A stretch of 64,000 bases of DNA from Kitasatospora sp. NA04385. Its GTDB lineage: Bacteria; Actinomycetota; Actinomycetes; Streptomycetales; Streptomycetaceae. Shown one piece after another: positions 51,935-60,547 of the stretch. The position numbers and the translations under genes were made by a program. Below the pieces are notes generated by a model. It did not search any database. It saw nothing but the letters and a program-made list of their open reading frames with translations, and was not told where the DNA came from. The DNA lies in NCBI RefSeq assembly GCF_013364235.1, contig NZ_CP054919.1, positions 8,213,239 through 8,277,238 on the forward strand. Direction: 5' to 3'. Numbering within the stretch: the stretch's first letter is position 1; every line of letters begins with the position of its first letter.

Positions 51935-52789
51935 GTGCCCGAGCGTTCCAGCATCCTGTACGTGACCGATCTCGCCTACCCGGCGCGCGGCCGCCGCTAC
52001 TGCGACGAGGACATCCTCCTCACCGCACGCCTGCGCGAGCACTTCGACCTGGCCCTGTGCCACCCGAAGGACGCCGCCGCGCTGATGTCCGGCTTCGACG
52101 CCGTCGTGGTCCGCAACAGCGGCCCCGTCCTGCACTACCGGCAGCAGTACGACGAGTTCCGCCAGCGGGCCGCCGCCCGCGGCACCCGGGTCTACAACCC
52201 GCTCACCGGCCGCGGCGACATGGCCGGCAAGGGCTACCTCCTCGACCTCACCGCGGCCGGGTTCCCCGTCATCCCCACCATCGACCGCCCCGAGGACCTC
52301 GGCCTGCTGCCGCCCGCCGACCGCTACCTCGCCAAGCCCGCGGCCGGCGCCGACTCGATCGGCCTCACCCCCGTCGACCGCGCCGACCTGCCCCGGCTCG
52401 ACTGGGCCGGCCTGCTGCTCCAGCCGCTGGTCGACTTCCGGTACGAGGTCTCCTTCTACTTCGTCGACCACGCCTTCCAGTACGCCCTGTACGCCCCCGA
52501 CCCGTCCCGCCGCTGGGAACTGACCCCCTACCGGCCGACCCCGGACGACCTCGCCTTCGCCCGCCGCTTCATCGACTGGAACACCCTCGACCACGGCATC
52601 CAGCGGGTGGACGCCTGCCGCACCACGGCGGGCGACCTCCTACTGGTGGAACTGGAGGACCTCAACCCCTACCTGTCCCTGGACGCCGCCACCCCGCAAC
52701 AGCGCGAGGACTTCGTCACCGCACTGACGGCCTCGCTGCACCGCTTCCTGCGCACCGGCGGGGACGACTCCCGCCCCGCGCCCGCCTAG
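51935..52789 (+). CDS. ATP-grasp-like protein
   Basis: 284 residues from GTG 51935 (GGAGAGG upstream). The pattern resembles RimK/glutathione-synthetase-like ATP-grasp proteins: a pre-ATP-grasp domain (ILYVTDLAYPARGRRYCDEDILL, DAVVVRNSGP), the lysine strand YLAKPAAGADSIGL, a middle LLLQPLVDFRYEVSFYFV and a metal-binding end LLLVELEDLNPYLSLD. Such enzymes join a carboxylate to an amine or thiol using ATP. It may modify a small metabolite or peptide; no partner is obvious beyond the next small gene. Confidence 0.72.
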   Translation: MPERSSILYVTDLAYPARGRRYCDEDILLTARLREHFDLALCHPKDAAALMSGFDAVVVRNSGPVLHYRQQYDEFRQRAAARGTRVYNPLTGRGDMAGKGYLLDLTAAGFPVIPTIDRPEDLGLLPPADRYLAKPAAGADSIGLTPVDRADLPRLDWAGLLLQPLVDFRYEVSFYFVDHAFQYALYAPDPSRRWELTPYRPTPDDLAFARRFIDWNTLDHGIQRVDACRTTAGDLLLVELEDLNPYLSLDAATPQQREDFVTALTASLHRFLRTGGDDSRPAPA

Positions 52790-52838
52790 CGCCCTGACCG
52801 GCAACGTCCACCGGTCGGGCCCGGGGTAGCCTGCGCCC

Positions 52839-53129
52839 GTGAAGGTCTATCCCCTCTGGCACATCAGCCACCAGAACGAAGCCGGTCCGGACGGCGTGAC
52901 GATCCACCTCGACGACGGCGGCGTGTTCATCGACGAGCAGGACGGCGACGACGTCAAGCTGCTGGGCGTCTACTCGTCCGAGGCCGCGGCGGAAGGGCGG
53001 ATGCGGCGCGCGCGTCTCCTCCCGGGCTTCGTCGACGAGCCGGACTGCTTCCGGATCGGGGAGTACGACCTCGACGAGGACCACTGGACCGAAGGCTTCG
53101 TCCGGGTGCCCGTCCCGGGCGTCGCCTGA
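52839..53129 (+). CDS. Small conserved protein, possible DUF7336 type
   Basis: 96 residues from GTG 52839. Acidic, with an alpha/beta pattern: KVYPLWHISHQNE, GGVFIDEQDGDDVKLLGVYSSEAAAEGRMRRARLLPGF, then PDCFRIGEYDLDEDHWTEGFVRV. It resembles small bacterial proteins annotated as domains of unknown function of this WHxxH...WTEGF type. No known activity. It follows the ATP-grasp gene by 50 bp and may share its transcript. Confidence 0.7.
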   Translation: MKVYPLWHISHQNEAGPDGVTIHLDDGGVFIDEQDGDDVKLLGVYSSEAAAEGRMRRARLLPGFVDEPDCFRIGEYDLDEDHWTEGFVRVPVPGVA

Positions 53130-53303
53130 ACGACCCCGCAGGGCGGGCCGGTCGCGCCGCTCCGGTGAGCGCCGCGTCACGCTCCCGCGCGTCCGCCGCG
53201 CGGCCGAGGCTGCCCAAGACCGCCGGTCCTGTCGCGGCCAGTGAACCCGGCGAACCCGGCGAACCCTCTCGGTCACAGCACGGGGAACCGTCCGCCCGTC
53301 CGC

Positions 53304-53365
53304 CGCGCTTTGGCATCCCCGCGCTTTGGCATCCCCGCGCTTCGGCACCGCGGAGCTTCGGCACC
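53304..53365. repeat. Tandem 16-bp repeat array in intergenic region
   Basis: CGCGCTTTGGCATCCC occurs twice exactly (53304-53319, 53320-53335) and twice degenerately (53336-53350, 53351-53365). The array lies just downstream of the unknown gene ending at 53404. No coding role seen in the 274-bp gap. Confidence 0.75.
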
Positions 53366-53403
53366 GCCGGGCCCGGCACGGGCGACGAAGCCCGGCCGGC
53401 CCG

Positions 53404-53901
53404 TCAGGGCAGCGGGCCGGCCAGCAACCGGGCGGCCAGTTCGTGCAGTTCGGCCACCAGTTCGTCCGGCACCCCGTCGCCGTGCGCCACCTGGTCCTCC
53501 GCGCGGTACAGCCATCCGCGCACCGCCCACAGCGGCGAGCCGGGGTCGTCGGCGGGGCACAGCACGAGACCGACCCGCTCGGCCGCCGCCAACGGATCGA
53601 CGCGGCCGTCCAGCACGTCCCGCAGGCAGTACCGGGCCAGTGCCCGGTCCCGGGCCGCGCCGTCGGCGGGCAGCCGCAGCACCGCCCAGAACTCCTGCTC
53701 CAGCTCGTCCAACAGCCGGCGCGCCTCCGGGACGTCCCACTCCGGCAGCGCCCCGAGCTCCCACAGGCGCGCGCTGTCCACCCCACCGGCCAGCGCGGCC
53801 CGAGCCGCCGCCACCGCCGCCGCGGCCGTCTCCGGCCCGCTGCGGGCCGCGCGCTCCAGCAGCACCCGGCGCAGCGGTTCCAGGGCCCGATCCGATTCCA
53901 T
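53404..53901 (-). CDS. Protein of unknown function
   Basis: 165 residues, ATG 53901, mostly alpha-helical (LEPLRRVLLERAARSGPETAAAAVAAARAALAG, then PEARRLLDELEQEFWAVLRLP, and ELVAELHELAARLLAGPLP). No recognised domain or signal peptide. It may belong to a small helical family seen near actinobacterial phage or immunity genes, but there is nothing to confirm that here. Confidence 0.6.
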   Translation of the reverse strand: MESDRALEPLRRVLLERAARSGPETAAAAVAAARAALAGGVDSARLWELGALPEWDVPEARRLLDELEQEFWAVLRLPADGAARDRALARYCLRDVLDGRVDPLAAAERVGLVLCPADDPGSPLWAVRGWLYRAEDQVAHGDGVPDELVAELHELAARLLAGPLP

Positions 53902-53998
53902 GCCGCGAGCGTAACCACCCGCCCCGGCGCCGCCCCCGCCACCCTCACCGCTCCCGGGCCGCAGCGCGGAAGCCGGTGGCGGGGCGCTCGGCCCGGGC

Positions 53999-54679
53999 TC
54001 AGCGGTCGGCGGGGGCGCCCCCGGCCGGGGCGAGGGGGAAGCGTTCCAGCACCGTCCAGTCGATCGTCCACCCGACCGCCCCGCCCGTCGGTGTTGCGGC
54101 CGGGCGCCAGAACACCTCCACCAGGGCGACCTGGCGCAGCGTCAGCGGGGCGTGCCCGGGCCGGACGCGGTGCAGCAGCACCGTGAGCGGATCGGTGTCC
54201 GTGTCGGCGGCCGCGTAACCGGCGCTGAGGTGGAGCACCCCGAGGCGGTAGCCGGTGGAGCCGGGGCCGCGGACGGAGTGGATCGCGGCCCGCACCCGCC
54301 GCTGCAAGGCGGCGAGCTCGCCGTCCGGATGGAGGTCGATCAGCACCCCCCGGGGCGTCGCCACGGCGGACCCGGCCAGCAGCCCGATCTCGGCCGTCCC
54401 CGCCAGGGCCGCCCGCAGCGCGCCCGCGAGTGCCGCCCGCTCCGGCTCCGGGACGTCCCGGGCCGGCGCGTCGGTGACCATGTCCAGCGTGACGTGCAGC
54501 CGGTCGTCGGCGATCGGCACGACGGGCGCCCCCGACACCGCCGCGCGCACCCCGTCCACCAGCGCCCCCAGCGCGGGCTCCGCGCCCACGTCCGGCAGCG
54601 CGTAGACCTGTAGCACCCGCAGCCCCTCCGGCCACGCCACCGTCCCGAACACCGGATCGAAACGCCGCAACGCCCCCAC
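53999..54679 (-). CDS. 2'-5' RNA ligase-like (2H phosphoesterase) protein
   Basis: 226 residues. Two HxT/S motifs of the 2H family are visible: LHVTLDM in the first half and LHLSAGY in the second. Pieces of the two-lobed fold surround them (VLQVYALPDVGAEPALGALVDGV, and VALVEVFWRP near the end). 2H proteins cleave or join cyclic phosphodiesters in RNA or nucleotides. The start is uncertain (GTG 54679 chosen; GGGAGG lies close upstream). Confidence 0.72.
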   Translation of the reverse strand: MGALRRFDPVFGTVAWPEGLRVLQVYALPDVGAEPALGALVDGVRAAVSGAPVVPIADDRLHVTLDMVTDAPARDVPEPERAALAGALRAALAGTAEIGLLAGSAVATPRGVLIDLHPDGELAALQRRVRAAIHSVRGPGSTGYRLGVLHLSAGYAAADTDTDPLTVLLHRVRPGHAPLTLRQVALVEVFWRPAATPTGGAVGWTIDWTVLERFPLAPAGGAPADR

Positions 54680-54844
54680 CCCTCCCGCTCGCCCGCCCCG
54701 TCCCGCCGTACCTACCCCGCCCCCGCCCCCGCCGACCCCCGGGAACCGGACAGGCGCCGCCAGGCCGGGGCCGCTGCCGGGGGCACCCCTTCGGGGAGAA
54801 CGCGGCGAGGTGCGGGAAACGGGACGCCTGCCGATGCTGGATCC

Positions 54845-55300
54845 ATGATCGAAGCCAAGGGACACACCGGCCAGGTCACGTTCGACGGCGAGTACGTCAC
54901 GATCACCCGCAAGGGTTTCGTGGCACGGATGTCGGTCGGCAAGGGCGAGAAGCGGATCCACGTTTCGCAGATCACGGCCGTCCAGTGGAAACCGCCCGGG
55001 GCACTGGTGAACGGGTTCATCCAGTTCACCCTGCCGGGCGGCACCGAACGGCGCTCCGGGTTCGGCAGCCAGACGAGCAGTGCGACCACGGACGAGAACA
55101 GCGTCGTCGTCCTGAAGAAGCAGGTTCCCGAGTTCGAGAAGCTCCGCGCAGCGGTCGAAGAAGCCATCGCCGGCCAACACCGCCCCGCGGCCTCGTCCTC
55201 GCTGGCCGACGAACTCGCCAAGCTCCAGCAGCTCGCGGACTCCGGGACGCTGTCCGCCCAGGAGTACGAGGCCGCCAAAGCCCGCGTCCTGGGCACGTAG
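54845..55300 (+). CDS. DUF4429-SHOCT protein
   Basis: 151 residues. Residues ~1-115 match DUF4429 (GQVTFDGEYVTITRKG, KRIHVSQITAVQWKPPG, NGFIQFTLPGG), a PH-like domain. The last ~35 residues form a SHOCT helix pair (LADELAKLQQLADSGTLSAQEYEAAKARVLG), an oligomerisation or membrane-proximal element. Common in streptomycetes, role unknown. The gene is in a separate transcription unit facing transketolase. Confidence 0.88.
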   Translation: MIEAKGHTGQVTFDGEYVTITRKGFVARMSVGKGEKRIHVSQITAVQWKPPGALVNGFIQFTLPGGTERRSGFGSQTSSATTDENSVVVLKKQVPEFEKLRAAVEEAIAGQHRPAASSSLADELAKLQQLADSGTLSAQEYEAAKARVLGT

Positions 55301-55770
55301 ACCGATCGGCTCCGACCCCCTCCGCACCGGTCTTTGGCCGGTCTTCGCCCGCAGCGACAGGTGGGGCCCCGGGAGCGTTTCGACTGCTCCTCGGCGGAGT
55401 TCGTCCGTCGGACGCCGACCGACCCGAAGCACCCCCACTCCCTCGCGGAGCACTGCGAGACCCACTGGTTCGCCTCTGCCGTGTCGGAGCCGGGCCGTGA
55501 CCAGCGGGTGCGCATAGCCTGGGACGGCCCGGAGCCGGGCCGGACGAGCGGTCCGCGGCTCGCCGGGACCGGCTTCCGGGAGCTCCGGCGCTGCGAGTCC
55601 GGTGCCGGGGCGAGTCGGTGCGGTCGGATCGGGTAGGCGCGCCGCGGCGGCCCCGCGTGGCCGTCCCGCGCTCCGTGCGGCCCGCCCCGGGCGTTCCGCG
55701 ACGGCGGTCGCGCCCCCGCCCGGGCCCCTGCCGCCGCCGGGCGTCCTCCGACCAGAAAGGCCCGTCCGAC
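55301..55770. other. 470-bp intergenic region without a convincing gene
   Basis: A 100-codon frame (55334-55636, plus strand) has a charged, Cys/His-containing translation (HCETHWFASAVSEPGRDQ) without known motif or ribosome site and with codon use unlike neighbours. It may be a gene remnant. The transketolase promoter should lie near 55700-55760, where AGAAAGG is its ribosome site. Confidence 0.4.
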
Positions 55771-57657
55771 ATGACCGCGCAGTCCCCCCTCGGCCCCGAC
55801 ACCGAGCCCGCCGCCCTCTTCGACCTCGCGCAGCAGCTGCGCGTCGACGCCGTCCGGACCAGCACCTCGGCCGGCTCCGGGCACCCCACCTCCAGCCTGT
55901 CGGCCGCCGACCTGATGGCGGTGCTGATGACCCGCCACCTGCGCTACGACTGGCAGGCGCCCGACAACCCCGAGGCCGACCACCTGGTGTTCTCCAAGGG
56001 GCACGCCTCCCCGCTGCTGTACGCGATGTTCAAGGCCGCGGGCGCCATCACCGACGAGGAGCTGATGACCACCTACCGGCGCTTCGGCCAGCGCCTCCAG
56101 GGCCACCCCACCCCGGAACTGCCCTGGGTCGACCTGGCCACCGGCTCGCTCGGCCAGGGCATCGCCTGCGCCGTGGGCATCGCCCTGGCCGGCCGCGACC
56201 TGGAGCGCCGCGACTTCCGGGTGTGGGTGCTGTGCGGCGACAGCGAGACCACCGAGGGCTCCGTCTGGGAGGCCCTGGACAAGGCCGGCCGCTACCGCCT
56301 CGCCAACTTCACGGCGATCATCGACGTCAACCGCCTCGGCCAGAGCGGCCCCACCGAGCTCCAGTGGGACACCGACGCCTACGCCCGCCGGGTCGAGGCG
56401 TTCGGCTGCCGGGCCCTGGTCGTCGACGGCCACGACCTGGAGGCCGTCGACCGGGCGCTGACCACCGCCGCCGACGGCTCCGCGCCCACCGTCGTGATCG
56501 CCCGCACCGTCAAGGGGCAGGGCGTCCCGGAGGTCGCCGACCAGGAGGGCTGGCACGGCAAGCCGCTGCCCCCGGACATGGCGCGGCGGGCCGTCGCCGA
56601 ACTGGGCGGGGAGCGCGACCTGCGGGTGCGCGGACCCCAGCCCCCGCACGCCGGGCCCACCATCAAGGCCGACGCCCCCGAGGTCGAGCTGCCGCGCTTC
56701 GAGAAGGGCGAGGAGGTCGCCACCCGGGTCGCCTTCGGCAAGACCCTCGCCGCGCTCGGCGCCCGCCCCGAGGTGGTCGCGCTGGACGCCGAGGTCGGCA
56801 ACTCCACCCACGCCGAGGACTTCGCGAAGGCCCACCCCTCCCGCTACTTCCAGAGCTACATCGCCGAACAGCAGATGGTCGCCACCGCCGTCGGCATGGC
56901 GGTGCGGGGGTTCCGGCCCTACGCCACCACCTTCGCCGCCTTCCTCACCCGCGCCCACGACTTCATCCGGATGGCCGCCGTCTCCCAGATCACCATGTCG
57001 CTGTGCGGCACCCACACCGGTGTCGAGATCGGTGCCGACGGGCCCTCCCAGATGGGCCTGGAGGACCTGGCCATGATGCGCGCCGTCCGCGGCTCCACCG
57101 TCCTCTACCCGGCCGACGCCACCGCCGCCGCCGCCCTGACCGCCGCGATGGCCGACCTGCCCGGCATCTCCTACCTGCGCACCACCCGCGGCGCCTACCC
57201 CGTGCTGTACGGCCCCGAGGAGCGGTTCCCGGTCGGCGGCTCCAAGACGCTGCGCCACGGCGCCGACGACCGGGTCACGCTGATCGGCGCCGGAGTGACC
57301 CTCCACGAGTGCCTGGCCGCCGCCGAGCTGCTCGCCGAGGACGGCGTCCCCGCCCGGGTCCTCGACCTGTACAGCATCAAGCCCGTCGACACCGACGCCC
57401 TCGTGCGCGCCGCCCGCGAGACCGGGGCCCTGGTGGTGGTCGAGGACCACCACCCCGAGGGCGGCCTCGGCGAGGCCGTGCTGTCCGCGCTGGCCGCGGA
57501 GGACGCCCACCCGGCCGTCACCCACCTCGCCGCCACCGGCCTGCCGGGCTCCGGCACCACCGAGGAGCTCCTGCGCGCCGCCGGCATCTCCCGCGAGGCG
57601 ATCGCCGACGCGGCCCGCACCCTGGCCGCCCGTACCCTCGCCGGCCACCGGCGCTGA
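55771..57657 (+). CDS. tkt: Transketolase
   Basis: 628 residues, near full family length. The three domains are visible: TPP-binding N-domain (VRTSTSAGSGHPTSSLSAADLMAVL, SKGHASPLLYAM, TGSLGQGIACAVGIALA and LCGDSETTEGSVWEAL for the metal site), pyrimidine-binding domain (QSYIAEQQMVATAVGMA with the catalytic Glu, RPYATTFAAFLTRAHD) and C-terminal domain (VEDHHPEGGLGEAV). It moves two-carbon units in the pentose phosphate pathway. Being alone, not beside tal/zwf, it may be a second copy. Confidence 0.92.
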   Translation: MTAQSPLGPDTEPAALFDLAQQLRVDAVRTSTSAGSGHPTSSLSAADLMAVLMTRHLRYDWQAPDNPEADHLVFSKGHASPLLYAMFKAAGAITDEELMTTYRRFGQRLQGHPTPELPWVDLATGSLGQGIACAVGIALAGRDLERRDFRVWVLCGDSETTEGSVWEALDKAGRYRLANFTAIIDVNRLGQSGPTELQWDTDAYARRVEAFGCRALVVDGHDLEAVDRALTTAADGSAPTVVIARTVKGQGVPEVADQEGWHGKPLPPDMARRAVAELGGERDLRVRGPQPPHAGPTIKADAPEVELPRFEKGEEVATRVAFGKTLAALGARPEVVALDAEVGNSTHAEDFAKAHPSRYFQSYIAEQQMVATAVGMAVRGFRPYATTFAAFLTRAHDFIRMAAVSQITMSLCGTHTGVEIGADGPSQMGLEDLAMMRAVRGSTVLYPADATAAAALTAAMADLPGISYLRTTRGAYPVLYGPEERFPVGGSKTLRHGADDRVTLIGAGVTLHECLAAAELLAEDGVPARVLDLYSIKPVDTDALVRAARETGALVVVEDHHPEGGLGEAVLSALAAEDAHPAVTHLAATGLPGSGTTEELLRAAGISREAIADAARTLAARTLAGHRR

Positions 57658-57695
57658 CCGCGCCCCCGCCGACGGCCGCGTCCCGGGGGACACGG

Positions 57696-57730
57696 CCGAG
57701 GGGCCGCCACCTCGGGTGGCGGCCCCTCGG
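57696..57730. terminator. Terminator after transketolase
   Basis: A 16-bp perfect stem (57696-57711 with 57715-57730) and a 3-base loop between convergent genes. Confidence 0.82.
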
Positions 57731-57748
57731 GGCGGGGGACGGGACCGG

Positions 57749-58681
57749 TCAGCCGCGCTCGATGTCCCCGGAGCGGGAGGGGACGGCGTCCAGGGCGGCC
57801 AGCGTCGCCCCGTCCAGGACCAGGGCCCCGGCGGCGGCGTTGGCCCGCAGGTGGTCCGGGTCGGCGGTGCCGGGGATGAGGAGCGTGTTCGGGGCGTGGT
57901 GGAGCAGCCAGGCCAGGCCGACCTGCGCGGGGGAGGCGCCGAGCGCCCCGGCCGCGGCGAGGACGGCGGGCTCCTCGACGACCTTCGGGATGCCCGGGTA
58001 CGCGCCGCCGAGCGGGAAGTACGGCACCCAGGCGACGCCCTCGGCGCGGCACAGCCGCAGCAGGTCCTCGTCCTCGCGCGACACCAGGCTGTAGGCGTTC
58101 TGCACGCAGGCGACGCCCGCCGGGAGGGCCCGGCGCAGCTCGTCGGCGCCGACGCTGCTGAGGCCCAGGGCGCCTATCTTGCCCGCGTCGCGCAGCTCGG
58201 TCAGCACGGCGAGCTGGTCGTCCAGGTCGACCACCTGGTCGCCCTCGGCGCGCAGCCCGGGGCCGTGGCTCGCGCGGCGCAGGTTGACCAGCGGAATCCG
58301 CTCCCACCCGAGGCTGCGGAGGTTGTCCTCGACGGCGGCGCGGAGCTGTTCGGGGCGCTGGGCCAGGCGCAGCGGGATCGGGCCGTCGGCGGGCTCGGCG
58401 CCGACCTTGCTGGCGACCAGGACGTCGTCCCGGGCGGTGAACGCGGCGCCGATCGCCTCGTTGGCGGAGCCCGCGCCGTAGAACTGGGCGGTGTCGACGT
58501 GGTCGATGCCCAGGTCGGCGGCGGTGCGCAGCAGGGCGACGGCGGCGGTGCGGTCCAGGCGGCGCAGCTGCATGGCGCCGAAGCCGACCCGGGAGACGGT
58601 GCGGCCCGCGAGCGTGCCGGGCCCGCCGGCCCGTTCCGCGCCGGCGGCGGTGAACTGCGGGGACCCGAGCGTGGAGGACAT
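57749..58681 (-). CDS. Aldo/keto reductase
   Basis: 310 residues. AKR blocks: VSRVGFGAMQLRRL, LGIDHVDTAQFYGAGSANEAIG (catalytic Asp and Tyr), VLVASKVG (catalytic Lys) and GKIGALGLSSVGADELRRA, with the late LIPGTADPDHLRANAAA cofactor loop. It reduces aldehydes or ketones with NADPH; no substrate seen. ATG 58681 with GGGAG upstream. It is divergent from a TetR regulator, with the operator at 58714-58730 in its promoter. Confidence 0.92.
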   Translation of the reverse strand: MSSTLGSPQFTAAGAERAGGPGTLAGRTVSRVGFGAMQLRRLDRTAAVALLRTAADLGIDHVDTAQFYGAGSANEAIGAAFTARDDVLVASKVGAEPADGPIPLRLAQRPEQLRAAVEDNLRSLGWERIPLVNLRRASHGPGLRAEGDQVVDLDDQLAVLTELRDAGKIGALGLSSVGADELRRALPAGVACVQNAYSLVSREDEDLLRLCRAEGVAWVPYFPLGGAYPGIPKVVEEPAVLAAAGALGASPAQVGLAWLLHHAPNTLLIPGTADPDHLRANAAAGALVLDGATLAALDAVPSRSGDIERG

Positions 58682-58713
58682 GGCGATCTCGCTCCCGTGA
58701 GACGATGGAGGTA

Positions 58714-58730
58714 AACGGAGGAACTCCGTT
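58714..58730. promoter_or_regulatory. TetR-type palindrome at AKR promoter
   Basis: AACGGAG-GAA-CTCCGTT, a 7-bp inverted repeat with a 3-bp spacer, lies just upstream of the AKR gene. Confidence 0.78.
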
Positions 58731-58748
58731 ACCGCCACCGTAGCACTA

Positions 58749-58765
58749 ACCGGAGGGACTCCGTT
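58749..58765. promoter_or_regulatory. Second TetR-type palindrome overlapping the TetR ribosome site
   Basis: ACCGGAG-GGA-CTCCGTT ends at the base before the TTG start at 58766 and contains the Shine-Dalgarno GGAGGG. Its similarity to the site at 58714 suggests that one repressor binds both. Confidence 0.78.
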
Positions 58766-59539
58766 TTGGCTTCTCCCGACCCCGCCGCTTCCGGCTCCGC
58801 CGCCTCCGACCCCGCAGCCCCCGGCTCGGGCGCTTCCGGCTCCGCCGTCCCCGGCTCCGCCGTCCCCGGCTCGGGCGCCCCCGGCCCAGGCGCTTCCGGA
58901 TTGCCCACGGCCGGGAGGCCGCCCCGGGCCGACGCCCGGCGCAACCGCGAACGGCTGCTCGTCGTCGCCCGGGACGCCTTCGCCGCGACCGGGGGCACGG
59001 CCACCCTCGACGCCATCGCCCGCGAGGCCGGCGTCGGCATCGGCACCCTCTACCGGCACTTCCCCACCCGCGAGGCGCTCGTGGAGGCGATCTACGCCAG
59101 CGAGCTCGACGCCGTGGTCACCAGCGCGCCCGCCCTGCTCGCCCAGCTGCCGCCCGAGGCGGCGCTGCGCGCCTGGATGGACCGCTACGCCGCGTTCTTC
59201 GCGGCCAAACGCGGCATCTCCGAGACCCTCCGGGCCGGCCGCGCCTCGGGCACCATCGCGACCCCGGCCGCCCGGGAGCGGATCACCGCGGCGATCGCCG
59301 CGATCCTGGACGCCGGGGCGAAGGCCGGTTCGCTGCGCGACGACGTGCCCGCCGAGCGGGTCACCATGATGCTCCTGGGCGTCTTCCTCTCCGCCTCGGC
59401 GAGCAACGACCCCGAGCTGACCGGCCCGCTCCTCGACCTCGTCGCGGACGCCCTGCGCCCCGTCGCCCGACCGGGCCTCCCGCCTCGCTCGGGAGGACCG
59501 GCTCGCGGGGGCGGTCAGGCGGTGGGGGAGCCCCAGTAG
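58766..59539 (+). CDS. TetR-family transcriptional regulator with repeat-rich N-terminus
   Basis: 257 residues from TTG 58766. GGAGGG and the operator lie directly in front, which supports this rare start codon. The first ~45 residues are Gly/Ser/Ala/Pro repeats (GSAVPGSAVPGSG). The TetR helix-turn-helix follows at ~60-105 (RERLLVVARDAFAATGGTATLDAIAREAGVGIGTLYRHFPTREALVEAIY), and the ligand domain to ~245. A later in-frame TTG (58901) lacks a ribosome site. Two copies of one palindrome control this gene and the divergent aldo/keto reductase. The last codons overlap the next convergent gene by 25 bp. Confidence 0.88.
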   Translation: MASPDPAASGSAASDPAAPGSGASGSAVPGSAVPGSGAPGPGASGLPTAGRPPRADARRNRERLLVVARDAFAATGGTATLDAIAREAGVGIGTLYRHFPTREALVEAIYASELDAVVTSAPALLAQLPPEAALRAWMDRYAAFFAAKRGISETLRAGRASGTIATPAARERITAAIAAILDAGAKAGSLRDDVPAERVTMMLLGVFLSASASNDPELTGPLLDLVADALRPVARPGLPPRSGGPARGGGQAVGEPQ

Positions 59540-60354
59540 CCGGGGTCGGCGGCCTGCCGCCCGCGCAGGTCCTCGCGGACGGCCGCCGCCAGGCGCAGGG
59601 TGTCCTTGCGGCAGACCCGCGCCCCGATCACCGCACCGGCCAGCAGCGGGGCGAGGGTCGGCAGCCGGCGCAGCCCCGAGCGGGTCAGGCGCTTGCTCAC
59701 CTGCCGGCGCAGCGCCGCGCTCCGGTTCAGCGCCAGCAGCGCTCCCGGGCGGGTCAGGTCCAGGCCGCGGCCCTCGCTCCACACCGCCAGGTACGCGTAC
59801 GAACGCTGTCGGGCGGACCCGGCCGGGACCTGGCCGTAGACCGCGTACAGCTCGGCGATCAGCTTCAGCTCGATCGCCGCGGAGGCCAGCAGCTCGGACG
59901 CCAGCTCGACGGGCATCGCCAGCGGCACGGGCATCATCGCCACCGTCCCGGCGCCCGCGCCGACCGCCGTCGAGGCCCGGGCCGACCCGGCGACGAGCAG
60001 GTCGGCCAAGTCCTCCGGGGTGCGGGCCCCGGGATGCTGGGAGCGCAGCGTGGCCAGGTCCCGGACCGGAATCCGCGGGGCCGCGTCCAGCAGGCGCTCG
60101 GTCAGCATCCGCAGGCCGCCGCGGGAGCCCGCCCCGAGCCGTCGGCCGCTGCGGCCCAGGCTGCGGCCCAGACTGTGTCCCAGCCGCCGGGCCAGCGTGC
60201 CCATCCGGCGCGTCGGCCCGCCCCGGGAGCCGCCCTTCTCCTCGACCTCCACCTCGGCGGCGATCCGCGCCAGCTCCTCCGTCACCTCCTGCGCGAGTGC
60301 GTCCGGCTCCCCGGGGGAGCGCTCCGGCAGATCCGGCTCACCGATCGGCACCAT
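59515..60354 (-). CDS. Conserved protein of unknown function with hydrophobic centre
   Basis: 279 residues, ATG 60354 with AGGGAAG upstream. The first third is charged (QEVTEELARIAAEVEVEEKGG, LGRSLGRSGRRLG), the centre hydrophobic (ASTAVGAGAGTVAMMPVPLAMPVELASELLASAAIELKLIAELYAVYG) and the end basic (LRRQVSKRLTRSGLRRLPTLAPLLAGAVIGARV). It resembles EcsC-like or other membrane-associated actinobacterial proteins in layout only. The 193-bp region upstream (60355-60547) holds no gene I can support. Confidence 0.68.
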   Translation of the reverse strand: MVPIGEPDLPERSPGEPDALAQEVTEELARIAAEVEVEEKGGSRGGPTRRMGTLARRLGHSLGRSLGRSGRRLGAGSRGGLRMLTERLLDAAPRIPVRDLATLRSQHPGARTPEDLADLLVAGSARASTAVGAGAGTVAMMPVPLAMPVELASELLASAAIELKLIAELYAVYGQVPAGSARQRSYAYLAVWSEGRGLDLTRPGALLALNRSAALRRQVSKRLTRSGLRRLPTLAPLLAGAVIGARVCRKDTLRLAAAVREDLRGRQAADPGYWGSPTA

Positions 60355-60547
60355 GTGCTTCCCTCCACCTCTGCCCCGCCCGCCCGGCTGCCCGGCGGGC
60401 GGTGGGTGTCCGGGCACGGACCTTCCCCCTTCGTGTGCCCGCCCCCGGCCCGCGCAGTCCCCGGCCGGTCCCGGTCGTCCCGGCGCCGGGCGGAGCAGGA
60501 CGGGCAGCACCGCGTACCCGGCCCTCAGGGCCGGCGGGGGCGCCGCC

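Noticed and set aside
51935-53129. RiPP biosynthesis pair (ATP-grasp plus precursor)
   Set aside because: The small protein has no leader/core layout or repeats and is conserved along its whole length; I keep only a weak note.
54712-57693. 993-codon minus-strand frame opposite transketolase
   Set aside because: Low-complexity translation; transketolase motifs fix the plus strand.
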